A stretch of DNA of 64,000 bases from Deminuibacter soli. Its GTDB lineage: Bacteria > Bacteroidota > Bacteroidia > Chitinophagales > Chitinophagaceae. This document shows positions 53,705 to 63,501 of this stretch, in pieces (position 1 is the stretch's first letter; the number at the start of each line of letters is the position of its first letter). A model generated the notes under the pieces. That model saw only the letters and a program-made list of their open reading frames with translations, searched no databases and had not been told where the DNA came from. Where the stretch lies: positions 1 to 64,000 of the forward strand of contig NZ_QTJU01000008.1 of the NCBI RefSeq assembly GCF_003412455.1, given 5' to 3'. The position numbers and the translations under genes were made by a program.

Positions 53705-54985
53705 TTAACGCCTTTTGAGCATGGCAGGCAGGTCAATCACACACCTGAAACCGATGTACGATTTTGCTGTATCCTGGTACTCGTAGTTGCGTGTGCTGGT
53801 TTGCAGGTAATAACCCACATCTTTCCAGCTGCCACCCCTTACTACCTTGCGCTTCATCCTGGGAGGATCATTGTCTTTAGCGTCGTAGCGAACGTCGGGG
53901 TTCATATCATGTTGGAAGTTGTAAGAGCCTTCGTAGTAATAGGAAGAGGTCCATTCTGCCACATTACCCGCCATGTTGTACAGGCCAAAATCGTTGGGCC
54001 AGTAGGCATCGGCGCGTACGGTATAGAAACCACCGTCTTCAGGGTAGTTACCCCTGCCTGGTTTAAAGTTGGCGAGCAGACAACCTTTTTTGTTTCTCAG
54101 GTAAAAGTTACCCCAGGGGAACATGGATTGTGTGCGGCCGCCCCTTGCAGCGTATTCCCATTCAGCTTCTGTAGGCAGGCGGAAATCGCTTTCCACTGCT
54201 TTTTTCTTGGCTTCGAGGAAACTGTTGAGGTAATGTGTTCGCCAGTGACAGAAGGCTACTGCCTGTTTCCAGCTCACCCCTACTACAGGGTAATTGCCGA
54301 ATGAAGGGTGTGTATAGTAGCGTTTAGCCATCGGCTCATTATAAGAGTAGGAGAAATCACGCATCCAAACCAGTGTATCGGGATATACTTTCTGCTCGTA
54401 GCGGTAAATGAAGTGACTTACCGGTACGCCTGCGTTTTCGCGTTTGGCGGCTTCTTTCAGGTTAAAGCCCTGGATATTGTACACCAGTTTATCAGGATCG
54501 ATCCCGATTTTATTGTACAACCGGTTATCCGGCGCCAACACCATGCGGTTCAGTTTTTCCAGCGTGGTTTTATCGGTGTAATTAATGGTACGCGCTTTTT
54601 TCCAGTCAATGGCAGTATCCCCGCTTTGACCGGTTTTCATATAACCCAGGTCAACGGCGGCCAGTGAATCGCGCACCCACATTACAAACTGACGGTATTC
54701 GTTGTTGGTAATTTCGGTGGCGTCCATCCAGAATCCATTGATAGACACTTGCTTGTTACGGGCTGTTAAATTGTAATTGATGTCCTCATCGCTGGGACCC
54801 ATGTGGAAGGTTCCCGGTGGCACATATACCATACCGAGTGGTTTACCCATACTACCCCGCGCTGAAGGACTTACTCCATGTAATTGGCCATCATCCGGGG
54901 GGCCCTGATACTTCCCCTTTTTATTGCAACCAGCTGCAAAAATAAGCGCAGTTAGTGCGGATATTGCGATCAATTGGCTTCTCAT
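53705..54985 (-). CDS. gldK: Type IX secretion/gliding lipoprotein GldK (PorK)
   Basis: Protein of 426 aa. Lipoprotein signal ends LIFAAGCNKKGK (Cys20). The body is a formylglycine-generating-enzyme/sulfatase-modifying fold: PLGMVYVPPGTFHMGPSDED, NGFWMDATEITNNEYRQF, YPVVGVSWKQAVAFCHWR, LPTEAEWEYAARGG, MAGNVAEWTSSYYYEG, RKVVRGGSWKDVGYYL. GldK/PorK keeps the fold without the enzyme role and forms the outer-membrane-anchored ring with GldN. First gene of the core run. Confidence 0.95.
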   Translation of the reverse strand: MRSQLIAISALTALIFAAGCNKKGKYQGPPDDGQLHGVSPSARGSMGKPLGMVYVPPGTFHMGPSDEDINYNLTARNKQVSINGFWMDATEITNNEYRQFVMWVRDSLAAVDLGYMKTGQSGDTAIDWKKARTINYTDKTTLEKLNRMVLAPDNRLYNKIGIDPDKLVYNIQGFNLKEAAKRENAGVPVSHFIYRYEQKVYPDTLVWMRDFSYSYNEPMAKRYYTHPSFGNYPVVGVSWKQAVAFCHWRTHYLNSFLEAKKKAVESDFRLPTEAEWEYAARGGRTQSMFPWGNFYLRNKKGCLLANFKPGRGNYPEDGGFYTVRADAYWPNDFGLYNMAGNVAEWTSSYYYEGSYNFQHDMNPDVRYDAKDNDPPRMKRKVVRGGSWKDVGYYLQTSTRNYEYQDTAKSYIGFRCVIDLPAMLKRR

Positions 54986-55013
54986 TCTACTAATATGGTT
55001 TGAAGGGTATTGA

Positions 55014-55044
55014 GCAAATATAGCTATTTAAACATATCAGGCAA
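55014..55044 (-). promoter_or_regulatory. Promoter of gldKLMN (TTG-N20-TATATTTG)
   Basis: On the minus strand TTG (55042-55044), a 20-nt spacer and TATATTTG (55014-55021), an exact TAnnTTTG match, about 29 bp before the gldK start. Confidence 0.6.
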
Positions 55045-55265
55045 CTTTTATTAAATCGTTAACAAGCAGCTACCTGGTAAGGCTTAAAAACGCCTTTTTG
55101 TTCAGAATATTGTTTCAACCCCAATCATTTTTATTGCAACAACTTGCTGACTAGCAATGCTATTGCTGGTTATGTCAATAAATGTTAATGATCACTCCAA
55201 TAAAACTGGCCTGTTTTTCATTACAACGCATTCCGGCTGTGCGGGACATGTTTTGAAGGCATGGC

Positions 55266-57311
55266 TTACATACCTGACCGGATAGATTTTATCAGTTCCT
55301 GCACCGCATAAACGGGTGCATGGCAGGCGTAATTTTTACACAGGAAAATGGCGGTTTCAGGTTGTACCGGCTTGCCGGCCAGTAATGGGAAGTCGGGATG
55401 GGTTGCTGAAGACGACTGGATAATTTTATTGGGAATAAAACAACGCAGTATATCATTCAGGATATTGCCAGGATCGGTGCCGGTTACAACAATTTCATTC
55501 AGTCCCATTGTTGCCAGCTGAACCACACCTGCCCATACTCCGAAAGAAGTGGGGTAACGGGTAATGGCCTGTCCTAATCCGGCGATCATAGTTTCCGCCT
55601 GGTTGTACCATTGGGGGCGGTTATATGCGACAGACAAATACAGCAAGTTAAATGCCATAGTTGCATTTCCGGAAGGTGTGGCGCCATCATACACTTCTTT
55701 CTTACGAACGATTACATCCTGCTGCTTATTGTGCGTATAAAAAAAGTAACCCCCATCTGCTGCAAAATGCATTTCTACATACTCCATCAGCTCCTTTGCA
55801 CGGGCAAGGTATTTCACTTCGCCGGTTATTTCCTGCAACGCAACCAGTGCCTGTACAAAATACGCATAATCGTCAAGGAAGGCTTCAACAGGAGGCTGAT
55901 CCTTTTTTAGTGAATGAAATAAACCGCCGTCTGCCGCGCTGAATAAACTGGAAAGCATCCTGATGTTCTTTTCTGCTACCTCACGGTAATGGGTGTTACC
56001 GGTAGCTGCATAGGCTTTGCAATAAGCAGTTGTCATGAGGGCATTCCACCCCAGCAGTATTTTATTGTCCAGCGCAGGCCGCACTCTTTGCGCTCTTCGC
56101 TGCAGCAACAGTGTTTTCCAGGCCTGCATTTTTTCTTCGAGCTGCTGTACTGTTATATGATGAGCCGCTGCAACCGTTTCACGCTGCCCGGGAATCCACA
56201 AAATATTGGTATGTTCCCAGTTGCCATGGTCCTGCACGTCGTATAGCTGGCAAAACAATCCTGCATCATTGCCCAGCAGTTCGTTGATCTCTGCCTTTTG
56301 CCAGGTATAGAATTTACCCTCCACCCCTTCGCTGTCTGCATCCAGTGCGCTGTAAAAACCGCCGTCGGATGCATAGAGCTCTCTTTCTACAAAAGCAAGG
56401 GTTTCATGTATCACGTTTGCGTATTGCTGGCGGCCGGTGAGCTGGTAAGCCTCGGCCAGCACGGCAACCAGCAGTGCGTTATCGTATAACATTTTCTCAA
56501 AATGCGGGGCCAGCCATTCCTTATCGGTACTGTAACGTGCAAAGCCGCCACCTGCCTGGTCGTAAATGCCACCATCAATCATTTTATCAATACTCAGCAA
56601 TGCCTGTTGTAAGGCAGGTTCGCTGCCGGTGAAATAATGATGACGCAATAAAAACTGTATGGCAAAGGTTTGCGGGAATTTGGGTGCATGCCCAAACCCA
56701 CCCCATTCGGTATCGGCCTGGGTTAATATATTAGCTGCAATCTGCTGCAGGTTATCACGGGTAAAAAGGGCTGCCGTTTCTTCGGCGCCGGGTGTGCGTA
56801 TGCCGAAGCTGTTGGCATTTAACAGGTGATCGGTTAAGTTACCGGCCTGTGCTTCTATTTCTTCGCGTTTGTTTTGCCAGGCATCGTTGATTGATTCGAG
56901 CACCTGCGTCCAGCTGGGACGCTGGTAGGCGCTTACGGGCGGATAATAGGTTCCGCCATAAAACGGTTTTCCGTCAGGTGTAAGAAAAGCATTCAATGGC
57001 CAGCCGCCGCTGCCGGTGAGTGCCTGCACGGCATCCATGTAAATATGATCGAGATCGGGCCGCTCTTCGCGGTCGATCTTGATGTTGATAAAACTGCGGT
57101 TCATCAGTGCGGCAGTGGCATCGTTCTCAAAACTCTCTTTCTCCATAACATGGCACCAGTGGCAGGCCGCATAACCAATGCTTACGAGTATAGGCTTGTT
57201 CTCTGCCTTTGCTTTTTCCAGCGCTTCTGGTCCCCACGGATACCAGTCAACCGGGTTGTGTGCATGCTGCAGCAGGTACGGACTGGTTTCATTGATCAAT
57301 CGGTTGGACAT
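55266..57311 (-). CDS. DUF255 thioredoxin-fold protein (YyaL/SSP411 family)
   Basis: Protein of 681 aa. The N-terminal thioredoxin-like DUF255 domain has [16 protein letters not shown] and [16 protein letters not shown], with the CHWC pair. An (alpha/alpha)-barrel like that of N-acylglucosamine 2-epimerase makes up the rest ([58 protein letters not shown]). The family is widespread but its enzyme activity is not established. No signal peptide, so cytosolic. Confidence 0.88.
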   Translation of the reverse strand: MSNRLINETSPYLLQHAHNPVDWYPWGPEALEKAKAENKPILVSIGYAACHWCHVMEKESFENDATAALMNRSFINIKIDREERPDLDHIYMDAVQALTGSGGWPLNAFLTPDGKPFYGGTYYPPVSAYQRPSWTQVLESINDAWQNKREEIEAQAGNLTDHLLNANSFGIRTPGAEETAALFTRDNLQQIAANILTQADTEWGGFGHAPKFPQTFAIQFLLRHHYFTGSEPALQQALLSIDKMIDGGIYDQAGGGFARYSTDKEWLAPHFEKMLYDNALLVAVLAEAYQLTGRQQYANVIHETLAFVERELYASDGGFYSALDADSEGVEGKFYTWQKAEINELLGNDAGLFCQLYDVQDHGNWEHTNILWIPGQRETVAAAHHITVQQLEEKMQAWKTLLLQRRAQRVRPALDNKILLGWNALMTTAYCKAYAATGNTHYREVAEKNIRMLSSLFSAADGGLFHSLKKDQPPVEAFLDDYAYFVQALVALQEITGEVKYLARAKELMEYVEMHFAADGGYFFYTHNKQQDVIVRKKEVYDGATPSGNATMAFNLLYLSVAYNRPQWYNQAETMIAGLGQAITRYPTSFGVWAGVVQLATMGLNEIVVTGTDPGNILNDILRCFIPNKIIQSSSATHPDFPLLAGKPVQPETAIFLCKNYACHAPVYAVQELIKSIRSGM

Positions 57312-57331
57312 TGGGGTTAGTTTGAATAGCT

Positions 57332-57364
57332 AAAAAAAAGATCCTGCTTGTCAAGAGCAGGATC
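57332..57364 (-). terminator. Rho-independent terminator of hemD
   Basis: Stem GATCCTGCT/AGCAGGATC (57340-57348 with 57356-57364) and a 7-nt loop. On the minus strand it is followed by eight Ts. It lies 49 bp after the hemD stop. Confidence 0.85.
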
Positions 57365-57412
57365 GGGAATGTATTTACAAAAGCAACGCAGGCATTGTTG
57401 GCCTGTGGTGTT

Positions 57413-58210
57413 TTATTTTTTTGCTGCGTTGGTTAAAAACTGGTCGAGTGCTGCTACCATGCTGGGTGCCTGTGGTGCGGGAGCTTTTATTTCGAGGTTC
57501 AGCCCGGCTTCTTCCACTGCTTTGGCCGTGTTGCTGCCGAATGCACCAATGCTGGTACCGTTTTGCTGGAAGCCGGGGAAATTATCGTAGAGGCTTTTTA
57601 CACCGCTTGGGGTAAAGAAGCAGATGACATCGTACTCTACGTTACTCATCACTTCCTTAATATCGTTACTGATGGTGCGGTACATAAACGCGAGCTGGTG
57701 TTCGCATTTATTTGTTTTGAGATAGTTTACGATCTCGTTATCCTGCTGGTTTTCGCTGCACACATACAGGAAACGCTCGTTTTCCTTGTGTTTATTGATT
57801 ACATCGAACAGGCTTTTGTTGGTACCGTCTGCACCGTAGAAAACTTTTCTTTTACGGTAAAGGATAAACTTCTGGAGGTACAATGCAACAGCTTCGGTGA
57901 TACAGAAGTATTTTGTATCCTGGCTGATGGCCACTTTCATTTCTTCGCAGGTGCGGAAGAAGTGATCGATGGCATTGCGGCTGGTGAAGATTACTGCAGA
58001 AAATGACGCAATATCAATCTTCTGTTTGCGAAATTCGCGCGCAGGGATACCCTCCAGGCGGATGAACGGATGAAAGACCAACTCTGCACTATGCTTGCGG
58101 GCAAGCTCAAAGTACGGAGATTTGTCGCTTTCAGGCCTGGGTTGGGTGATCAATATTTTTTTAGCTCCTTTTGAATTGCTTGAGCTTTTTGTTGCCCCAT
58201 TTTTTACCAT
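57413..58210 (-). CDS. hemD: Uroporphyrinogen-III synthase
   Basis: Protein of 265 aa with the two-lobed HemD fold: ILITQPRPESDKSPYFEL, LEGIPAREFRKQKIDIASFSAVIFTSRNAI-type start, YFCITEAVALYL, ERFLYVCSENQQDNE, VICFFTPSGVKSLYDNFP and SIGAFGSNTAKAVEEAGL. It cyclises hydroxymethylbilane on the way to haem. Extra basic N-terminal residues (about 1-17). Neighbour is a DUF4271 gene 30 bp upstream; hemW lies just beyond on the other strand. Confidence 0.88.
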   Translation of the reverse strand: MVKNGATKSSSNSKGAKKILITQPRPESDKSPYFELARKHSAELVFHPFIRLEGIPAREFRKQKIDIASFSAVIFTSRNAIDHFFRTCEEMKVAISQDTKYFCITEAVALYLQKFILYRKRKVFYGADGTNKSLFDVINKHKENERFLYVCSENQQDNEIVNYLKTNKCEHQLAFMYRTISNDIKEVMSNVEYDVICFFTPSGVKSLYDNFPGFQQNGTSIGAFGSNTAKAVEEAGLNLEIKAPAPQAPSMVAALDQFLTNAAKK

Positions 58211-58240
58211 GCTACAGGTTGTTCGTTCGTAAGTACAAAA

Positions 58241-59215
58241 TTAAAAACTAAAGCCAATTTTATTAAACAGTACCTTATATATTAACAAAAGCGGTACCAC
58301 TTCGACGGCGCAAAGGTAAATAAAAAAGTGAAAAGCGTTCACCTGTAAGGTTTTGCGAACAGCTCCCAGCGATATGGCGTAACGGTAAGCCAGCAATAAA
58401 CCAATGGTACACACGGTGATAGTGAGCACAACACTGTTTACCGCACCATGTGAAAAAGCGATGAGCAACAGTGCCGGAACAAGTATTACGCCCAGCATTT
58501 TGTTGATCAGGAAAACAATAAACGTGTAGGTTTCTGCAGCATCACCCGCATTAAACACCCAGCCGGTAAAACGCAGGAACAGGAATTTACCTGAATAGAT
58601 CACTGCAAGTATTACCGTACTGTACAGTAATACCCACCAGAACGGGATGCTTACCCAGCTTTTCTGGCTGGCCACTACACTGATAAATAAACCGGCTACT
58701 ACAATAAAGTACAGGTTCATCAGCAACGAAGGCAGGCTATCCTGTGAAAGCTGCTCCCTCGTTTGCTTTTGCCTGAACGATGGTTGTGTAAACAGTTTGA
58801 ATATATTTCCGAAGAACTTGGGGAAGGCGGTTTTAATAAAGGCGAGGAACAGTACAACACCAACCAGCACATAAAACAGCAGGTCTTTGTTATCAGGCAG
58901 TTTTTCTGATGAAAACATCATTACTGCAGGTGCCTGCATGGGTAAGTATTTTACCTGGAAGATGCGGCGGAACAGGGTATCTTCCTGCCAGGTGAGCGTG
59001 TGCACGGGCTTTACAATGGCCAGTGCTGCAGAATCTTTGCGCTGGATACTGTCTTTCTGCGCTGCAATTTCACGCGCAACCGTATCTGCAGCCGCACGCT
59101 TAACAGCGCGTATAGCAGGTTGGGTTGTGGCAGGTTTAACTGCCGTGCTATCGCGTTGGGCAGTTAGTTGCAGCGAAACCAGTAAAAGAAATAAAAGGCA
59201 AAGGTATCTGTGCAT
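58241..59215 (-). CDS. DUF4271 membrane protein
   Basis: Protein of 324 aa with a signal peptide (MHRYLCLLFLLLVSLQLTA), a periplasmic charged part (about 22-105) and seven or so hydrophobic segments (LLFYVLVGVVLFLAFIKT, LLMNLYFIVVAGLFISVV, FIVFLINKMLGVILVPALLL, AFHFFIYLCAVEVVPLLLIY). The layout is DUF4271, usually found next to hemD in Bacteroidota; function not established. ATG at 59215 begins the signal and was preferred to 59230. Confidence 0.82.
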   Translation of the reverse strand: MHRYLCLLFLLLVSLQLTAQRDSTAVKPATTQPAIRAVKRAAADTVAREIAAQKDSIQRKDSAALAIVKPVHTLTWQEDTLFRRIFQVKYLPMQAPAVMMFSSEKLPDNKDLLFYVLVGVVLFLAFIKTAFPKFFGNIFKLFTQPSFRQKQTREQLSQDSLPSLLMNLYFIVVAGLFISVVASQKSWVSIPFWWVLLYSTVILAVIYSGKFLFLRFTGWVFNAGDAAETYTFIVFLINKMLGVILVPALLLIAFSHGAVNSVVLTITVCTIGLLLAYRYAISLGAVRKTLQVNAFHFFIYLCAVEVVPLLLIYKVLFNKIGFSF

Positions 59216-59375
59216 ATAGTCGGTTCGCAAAAGTATTTAAAGCAGGCAGCATAATAAAAAAATATGTATATACATTGTACACATTTGTGTTTACTGCATG
59301 TGAATAGCGATGCTACTTTCAGCGTTTGAACAGCTACTGAAACACCCTCCTGCCTGCACCTTGACAAATTGTTGC

Positions 59376-59383
59376 TACTTTCG
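59376..59383 (+). promoter_or_regulatory. -7 element TACTTTCG before hemW
   Basis: TACTTTCG differs from TAnnTTTG by one base and ends 19 nt before the hemW ATG. At the -33 distance (19 nt spacer) stands CTG instead of TTG. A TTGACA at 59361 is too close to pair with it. Confidence 0.35.
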
Positions 59384-59402
59384 CGCCTTGAAACAAACAG
59401 TT

Positions 59403-60527
59403 ATGGCAGGTATTTATCTTCATATTCCCTTTTGCAAACAGGCCTGCCATTACTGTAATTTTCATTTCTCCACCAATCACAGCAGTTTGCCCGATATGGT
59501 TACCGCTATTCAGCAGGAAATACAGCTGCAACAGCAATACCTTGGCAGCCAGCCTGTTGAAACCATTTACTTTGGCGGTGGCACACCTTCCCTGCTTTCA
59601 ACAGCAGCGATAGCAGGCATTTTAGATACCCTGCGCAGCCATTTTAATGTACAGCCCGGTGTTGAAATAACGCTGGAAACCAACCCGGACGATTTTACTG
59701 AAGACAAGCCCGCACAGTGGGCTGCGGCGGGTGTAAACCGCTTAAGCATTGGCATACAGTCGTTTTACGATGCCGACCTGCAATGGATGAACCGGGCGCA
59801 CAATGCACAGCAGGCCAAACAATGTATTGCCTGGGCAAGGGCTGCGGGTATTCATAATATTACAATTGACCTGATTTACGGTACGCCTACCCTGAGTGAT
59901 GAAGGCTGGAAAAACAATGTACAGAAGGCTTTGGCACTGGGCGTTCCGCATTTATCGTGTTACGCGTTAACCGTAGAGCCCCAGACGGCTTTGCACAAAA
60001 TGATAGAACAGCACAAAAAAGAAGCAGTAGACACCGACAAACAGGGCCGTCATTTTGAGTTGCTGATGGACTGGCTTGGCGAAGCAGGCTATGAACATTA
60101 TGAAATTTCGAATTTTGCCAAGCCCGGTTTCCGCAGCAGGCACAACAGCAGTTACTGGCAGGGCAGCCATTACCTGGGTCTCGGCCCTTCGGCACATTCG
60201 TTTAACGGAACCAGCAGGCAATGGAATATTGCAAACAATGCACTGTACTTAAAAGCCATCGCAAGCAATGAAGTGCCGTTTGAACTGGAAACGCTTACAG
60301 CCACACAGCAGCTGAATGAATATATTATGACGAGCCTGCGCACCATGGAAGGTTTATCGCTCGATAAAGTAGCGCTGGAATGGGGCGCCCCTGCCCTGCT
60401 TGCAGTAGAACAGCTGGCCGTTAAATACATACACAATGGACTGATGGTTCAGCACGACCGTAACCTGCGCTTAACGCCGCAAGGCAAACTGCTGGCAGAT
60501 GGTATTGCCGCAGACTTTTTCCAGTAA
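59403..60527 (+). CDS. hemW: HemW-type radical SAM haem chaperone
   Basis: Protein of 374 aa: MAGIYLHIPFCKQACHYCNF contains the CxxxCxxC cluster with the extra HemW Cys pattern, then YFGGGTPSLL, EITLETNPDDFT, VNRLSIGIQSFYDADLQWMNR, DLIYGTPTLSDEGW and the C-terminal HemN domain (NSSYWQGSHYLGLGPSAHSF). HemW-like proteins bind haem and pass it to membrane enzymes; they lack the coproporphyrinogen oxidase activity of HemN. ATG at 59403 was chosen over an upstream start because MAGIYLHIP is the conserved N-terminus. Confidence 0.92.
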   Translation: MAGIYLHIPFCKQACHYCNFHFSTNHSSLPDMVTAIQQEIQLQQQYLGSQPVETIYFGGGTPSLLSTAAIAGILDTLRSHFNVQPGVEITLETNPDDFTEDKPAQWAAAGVNRLSIGIQSFYDADLQWMNRAHNAQQAKQCIAWARAAGIHNITIDLIYGTPTLSDEGWKNNVQKALALGVPHLSCYALTVEPQTALHKMIEQHKKEAVDTDKQGRHFELLMDWLGEAGYEHYEISNFAKPGFRSRHNSSYWQGSHYLGLGPSAHSFNGTSRQWNIANNALYLKAIASNEVPFELETLTATQQLNEYIMTSLRTMEGLSLDKVALEWGAPALLAVEQLAVKYIHNGLMVQHDRNLRLTPQGKLLADGIAADFFQ

Positions 60528-60535
60528 ACCGTTAT

Positions 60536-60649
60536 TTAGTTTTTGTGCTCCCTGTGATGCAGGAAGTGTTTTGCTGCATGAACTGCTGCAATTACCGCCA
60601 GTATGGCTACCAGCGCAACCGGCGAAAGCAATGTAAAGGAGAATGGCAT
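60536..60649 (-). CDS. Possible small membrane protein, 37 aa
   Basis: Short frame reading MPFSFTLLSPVALVAILAVI, one hydrophobic helix, followed by a His/Lys-rich tail (AAKHFLHHREHKN). It starts 18 nt after the gpsA stop on the same strand and ends 8 bp beyond the convergent hemW stop, filling the gap between them. Composition and position fit a small inner-membrane protein; no homologue is known to me. Confidence 0.4.
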   Translation of the reverse strand: MPFSFTLLSPVALVAILAVIAAVHAAKHFLHHREHKN

Positions 60650-60667
60650 ACCTGAAAGATACGATAT

Positions 60668-61681
60668 TTATACCAATATTCCCTCTATCCCTGCAAAGCC
60701 CTCAGCAGCAGGTACTTGCTCCCATAAAATGCGGTAAATGGCAGTTGCCACAGGCATATTGGCCTGTATGGGCGCATTGGTTTGATACATACAACGGCTC
60801 GCATTGTACCCTTCGGCCACCATGTTTAGTTCAAGTGTAGCGGCTTTTACGGAGTAACCTTTGCCAATCATGTTACCAAACATCCTGTTGCGGCTGTAGA
60901 GAGAATAACAGGTTACCAGCAAATCGCCAAGGTATACGGATGAGTTGTAGTTGATGTCTTTTTCACAATCGGTTTCGCCTGCATGGCTTTGCATGGCTTT
61001 TTGCAGAAAGCCGGCCATTTCGTTGGCCGCATTGGCAATGTATACGCTCAGGAAGTTATCGCCATATTCCAATCCGTGCGCAATACCTGCACCCAGCGCG
61101 TAAATATTTTTGAGCACGGCTGCATACTGCACACCGATGATGTCGTGGTTAACTACTATGTTCAGGTAATCGCCCTTGAAACAGGCAGCAATGGCTGCGG
61201 CTGTTGCTTCATCTTTCCCGGAGAAAGTGAGGTAAGATAATTTTTCTGCTGCCACTTCTTCTGCATGGCAGGGACCGAGCACGGCAAAATAATCCTGCAG
61301 GGGAAACCGGAATTTCTCTGCCAGGTATTCGTTGAGCAGCTGGTTCGATTCGGGAAGAATGCCTTTTACGGCGGAAACAATTTTTTTTCCTTTGAAAGTA
61401 TCGGCGGGCAATGTACTGAGTATATCATTCACATAGGCAGACGGAACTGCGATAATCACTACATCGCAGGCTGCTATTACTTCAGCGGCATTGGTGCTGA
61501 GACTTAATAGCTGGGTATCAAAATTGGCAGCGCTCAGGTAATGCGGGTTATGCCTGCGCTGTTGTATGTAGCGGATAGCATCTGCATTCCTGATCCACCA
61601 ATGTATATGATGATGGCTGTCCGTTAAAATCTTTGCCAATGCGGTAGCCCAGCTTCCGCCTCCGATAATTCCAAACTGCAT
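60668..61681 (-). CDS. gpsA: Glycerol-3-phosphate dehydrogenase [NAD(P)+]
   Basis: Protein of 337 aa: MQFGIIGGGSWATALAKIL (Rossmann GxGSxG-type), VVIIAVPSAYVNDIL, KKIVSAVKGILPES, VLGPCHAEEVA (substrate Lys region with the usual GP motif), AALKN-type VLKNIYALGAGIAHGL and YLGDLLVTCYSLYSRNRMFG. It makes sn-glycerol 3-phosphate for phospholipid synthesis. Length and motifs are normal. Confidence 0.93.
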   Translation of the reverse strand: MQFGIIGGGSWATALAKILTDSHHHIHWWIRNADAIRYIQQRRHNPHYLSAANFDTQLLSLSTNAAEVIAACDVVIIAVPSAYVNDILSTLPADTFKGKKIVSAVKGILPESNQLLNEYLAEKFRFPLQDYFAVLGPCHAEEVAAEKLSYLTFSGKDEATAAAIAACFKGDYLNIVVNHDIIGVQYAAVLKNIYALGAGIAHGLEYGDNFLSVYIANAANEMAGFLQKAMQSHAGETDCEKDINYNSSVYLGDLLVTCYSLYSRNRMFGNMIGKGYSVKAATLELNMVAEGYNASRCMYQTNAPIQANMPVATAIYRILWEQVPAAEGFAGIEGILV

Positions 61682-62029
61682 TGAACGCTTGTTTCAAATA
61701 GGTGACCAATTCACAAACATACAAAAAACAGTCGTGAATCGTCAGTCGTGGGGCGATGTCGTTTAGTTACGATGGTTTAAGGTTTAACGTTTGAAGTTTA
61801 AAGTTGGACGGAGGGGAGGTGGTTCAATTGTTCAAGGTTCAATTTTTGCCCAAGGCACCTTTACCGCAAAGAACGCAAGGGAAAACCCACAAAGTTCACA
61901 AAGGGATGGTTAACTAAATAACACTGGGTTACAGCCGGGACTACCTGGGTGAGTGCGGGATTGAAGCGAATGGACAGGTACAAGTATACCGCCGCAGGAT
62001 TAAGCCGGGATGAACTTGGCAGGGTTGGT
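61682..62029. other. Repeat-containing intergenic region
   Basis: Between gpsA and the efflux operon. It holds a minus-strand TATGTTTG (61714-61721), a likely gpsA -7 element; the second copy of the 33-bp dispersed repeat (61775-61807); TTCAA-rich repeats (about 61830-61846); and a CGCAAAGAACGCAAGG-type stretch (about 61863-61908) of a kind seen scattered in many genomes. I see no gene in it. Confidence 0.5.
61775..61807 (+). repeat. Dispersed 33-bp intergenic repeat, copy 2
   Basis: Matches the minus strand of 33568-33600 at 31 of 33 positions. A/T-rich with TTTAAGG, GTTTGAAG and TTTAAAG parts. The two copies are 28 kb apart and in opposite orientation. Confidence 0.6.
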
Positions 62030-62077
62030 AAAAAAACGCTCCCGGTTGCGAACCTGGGCGATTCGGAACCGGGAGCG
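62030..62077 (-). terminator. Terminator of the efflux operon
   Basis: Eleven-bp perfect stem (62037-62047 with 62067-62077), extended inside by CGAA/TTCG. On the minus strand it is followed by seven Ts. It lies 24 bp after the adaptor gene stop. Confidence 0.85.
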
Positions 62078-62101
62078 GGATGTATGATCAGGAAAGCTTT
62101 G

Positions 62102-63466
62102 TTATTTTTTCAGCGACTGCACCAATTGTTCTTTGGGAACGATTTTTACTTTGGCGCCGTCCTGCAGTTGTTTGGACACTACATCGTACGGGCCGGTGAT
62201 TACCTGGTCGCCCTCTTTGATACCTGATTTTATTTCGATGTTGTTGATATCCTGGATATCAGTTTTTACCTGTACCTTCTTCACTTTGCCATCTGCCTGG
62301 TAAACGAACACCACCTCCTGCATATCATCATCGGCAGATGCACTCGCAGGTTTATTTACTGTGTTGTCATCTTTTTTGGTAGGATCTTTTTTATCAGCGC
62401 CCGGGTCGCGGATGGTTACTGCATTAAGCGGAACAGACAGTACATCCCTGTGTGTGCTGGTTTGAATATCGGCACTTGCCGTCATGTTGGGACGGAAAGG
62501 GAAAGGCTGGTTTTTCACAATCAGGTCGCGGTAGCTATCTGGCAGCAGCCTGATGTGTACCTGGTAATTGGTTACCGTGGTGGTAGACGATGTAGTAGCG
62601 GTAGCAGAATTGGCCAGCGTAAGCGGGTTGGCTATTTTATATACCACTCCTTTGAATTTGCGGTTATTGAAGGCATCAATTTCAACAATGGCACTATCGC
62701 CCAGTTTTACTTTCGGGATATCACCTTCTGCCACATCTACCTGCACCTCGATGCTGTTGAGATCCGCAATGCGCATCATTTCGGTACCGGTCATTTGTGC
62801 GGTACCCACTACCCTTTCACCACGTTTTACTTCCATTAAACTTACCACGCCATCCATTGGTGCCATAATAGTGGTACGGCTAACGTCTTTATCAGCCCTG
62901 TTAAGACTGGCCTGCGCACTTGCCACGCCGGCCATATTGGCCCTGATGGTTTGCTGCGAAGCAACATAGTTTGCTTTGGCAGAGAAATAAGCCTGTTGTG
63001 CAGTTTCAAACTCCGAGCGGGAGATTACTTTCTGATCGAGCAGGGTTTTCTGACGGTTGTAGGCTGCTTCAGTTTGGTCGAGCGAAGCTTTAAGCGCGCC
63101 GAGCTGTGCATTGGCATTGGCAGCCTGCGCCTGCGACTGGCTTACCTGTGCGGCTGCCTGATCGCGTTGCGAGGCATAGATATCTGCATAAATTTTGGCA
63201 AGCACCTGGCCTTTTTTCACCGTATCGCCTTCGTTTACTTTGAGCTCAACCACTTCACCGGAGATATCGGAGCTTACTTTTACTTCTACTTCGGGATACA
63301 CTTTACCGCTGGCGGTTACCGTTTCGATAATGGTGCGTTTGGCTACTTTTTCGGCCGATACCCTGGTGCCTTCATCTTTACCGAATGCACCTGCCTTGCT
63401 TAAAACAATCAGCAGTATCACCAGCACTACCAGTATAATGATCACCCATTTTAATTTCTTACTCAT
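62102..63466 (-). CDS. RND/MacA-type efflux periplasmic adaptor (HlyD family)
   Basis: Protein of 454 aa: N-terminal membrane helix (WVIIILVVLVILLIVLSKAG), lipoyl half (GEVVELKVNEGDTVKKGQVL), a coiled-coil hairpin (SQRDQAAAQVSQSQAQAANA to about 190), the second lipoyl half (RTTIMAPMDGVVSLMEVKRG), a beta-barrel (VDVAEGDIPKVKLGDSAIVE) and a membrane-proximal domain with a Lys/Asp-rich insertion (DPGADKKDPTKKDD). It would link an inner-membrane pump to a TolC channel. The TolC-family gene is immediately upstream; the pump gene is not in the window. Confidence 0.88.
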   Translation of the reverse strand: MSKKLKWVIIILVVLVILLIVLSKAGAFGKDEGTRVSAEKVAKRTIIETVTASGKVYPEVEVKVSSDISGEVVELKVNEGDTVKKGQVLAKIYADIYASQRDQAAAQVSQSQAQAANANAQLGALKASLDQTEAAYNRQKTLLDQKVISRSEFETAQQAYFSAKANYVASQQTIRANMAGVASAQASLNRADKDVSRTTIMAPMDGVVSLMEVKRGERVVGTAQMTGTEMMRIADLNSIEVQVDVAEGDIPKVKLGDSAIVEIDAFNNRKFKGVVYKIANPLTLANSATATTSSTTTVTNYQVHIRLLPDSYRDLIVKNQPFPFRPNMTASADIQTSTHRDVLSVPLNAVTIRDPGADKKDPTKKDDNTVNKPASASADDDMQEVVFVYQADGKVKKVQVKTDIQDINNIEIKSGIKEGDQVITGPYDVVSKQLQDGAKVKIVPKEQLVQSLKK

Positions 63467-63501
63467 GTTGCTTTTTTTGTCGGTTCTGGATTTGGATTGT
63501 A

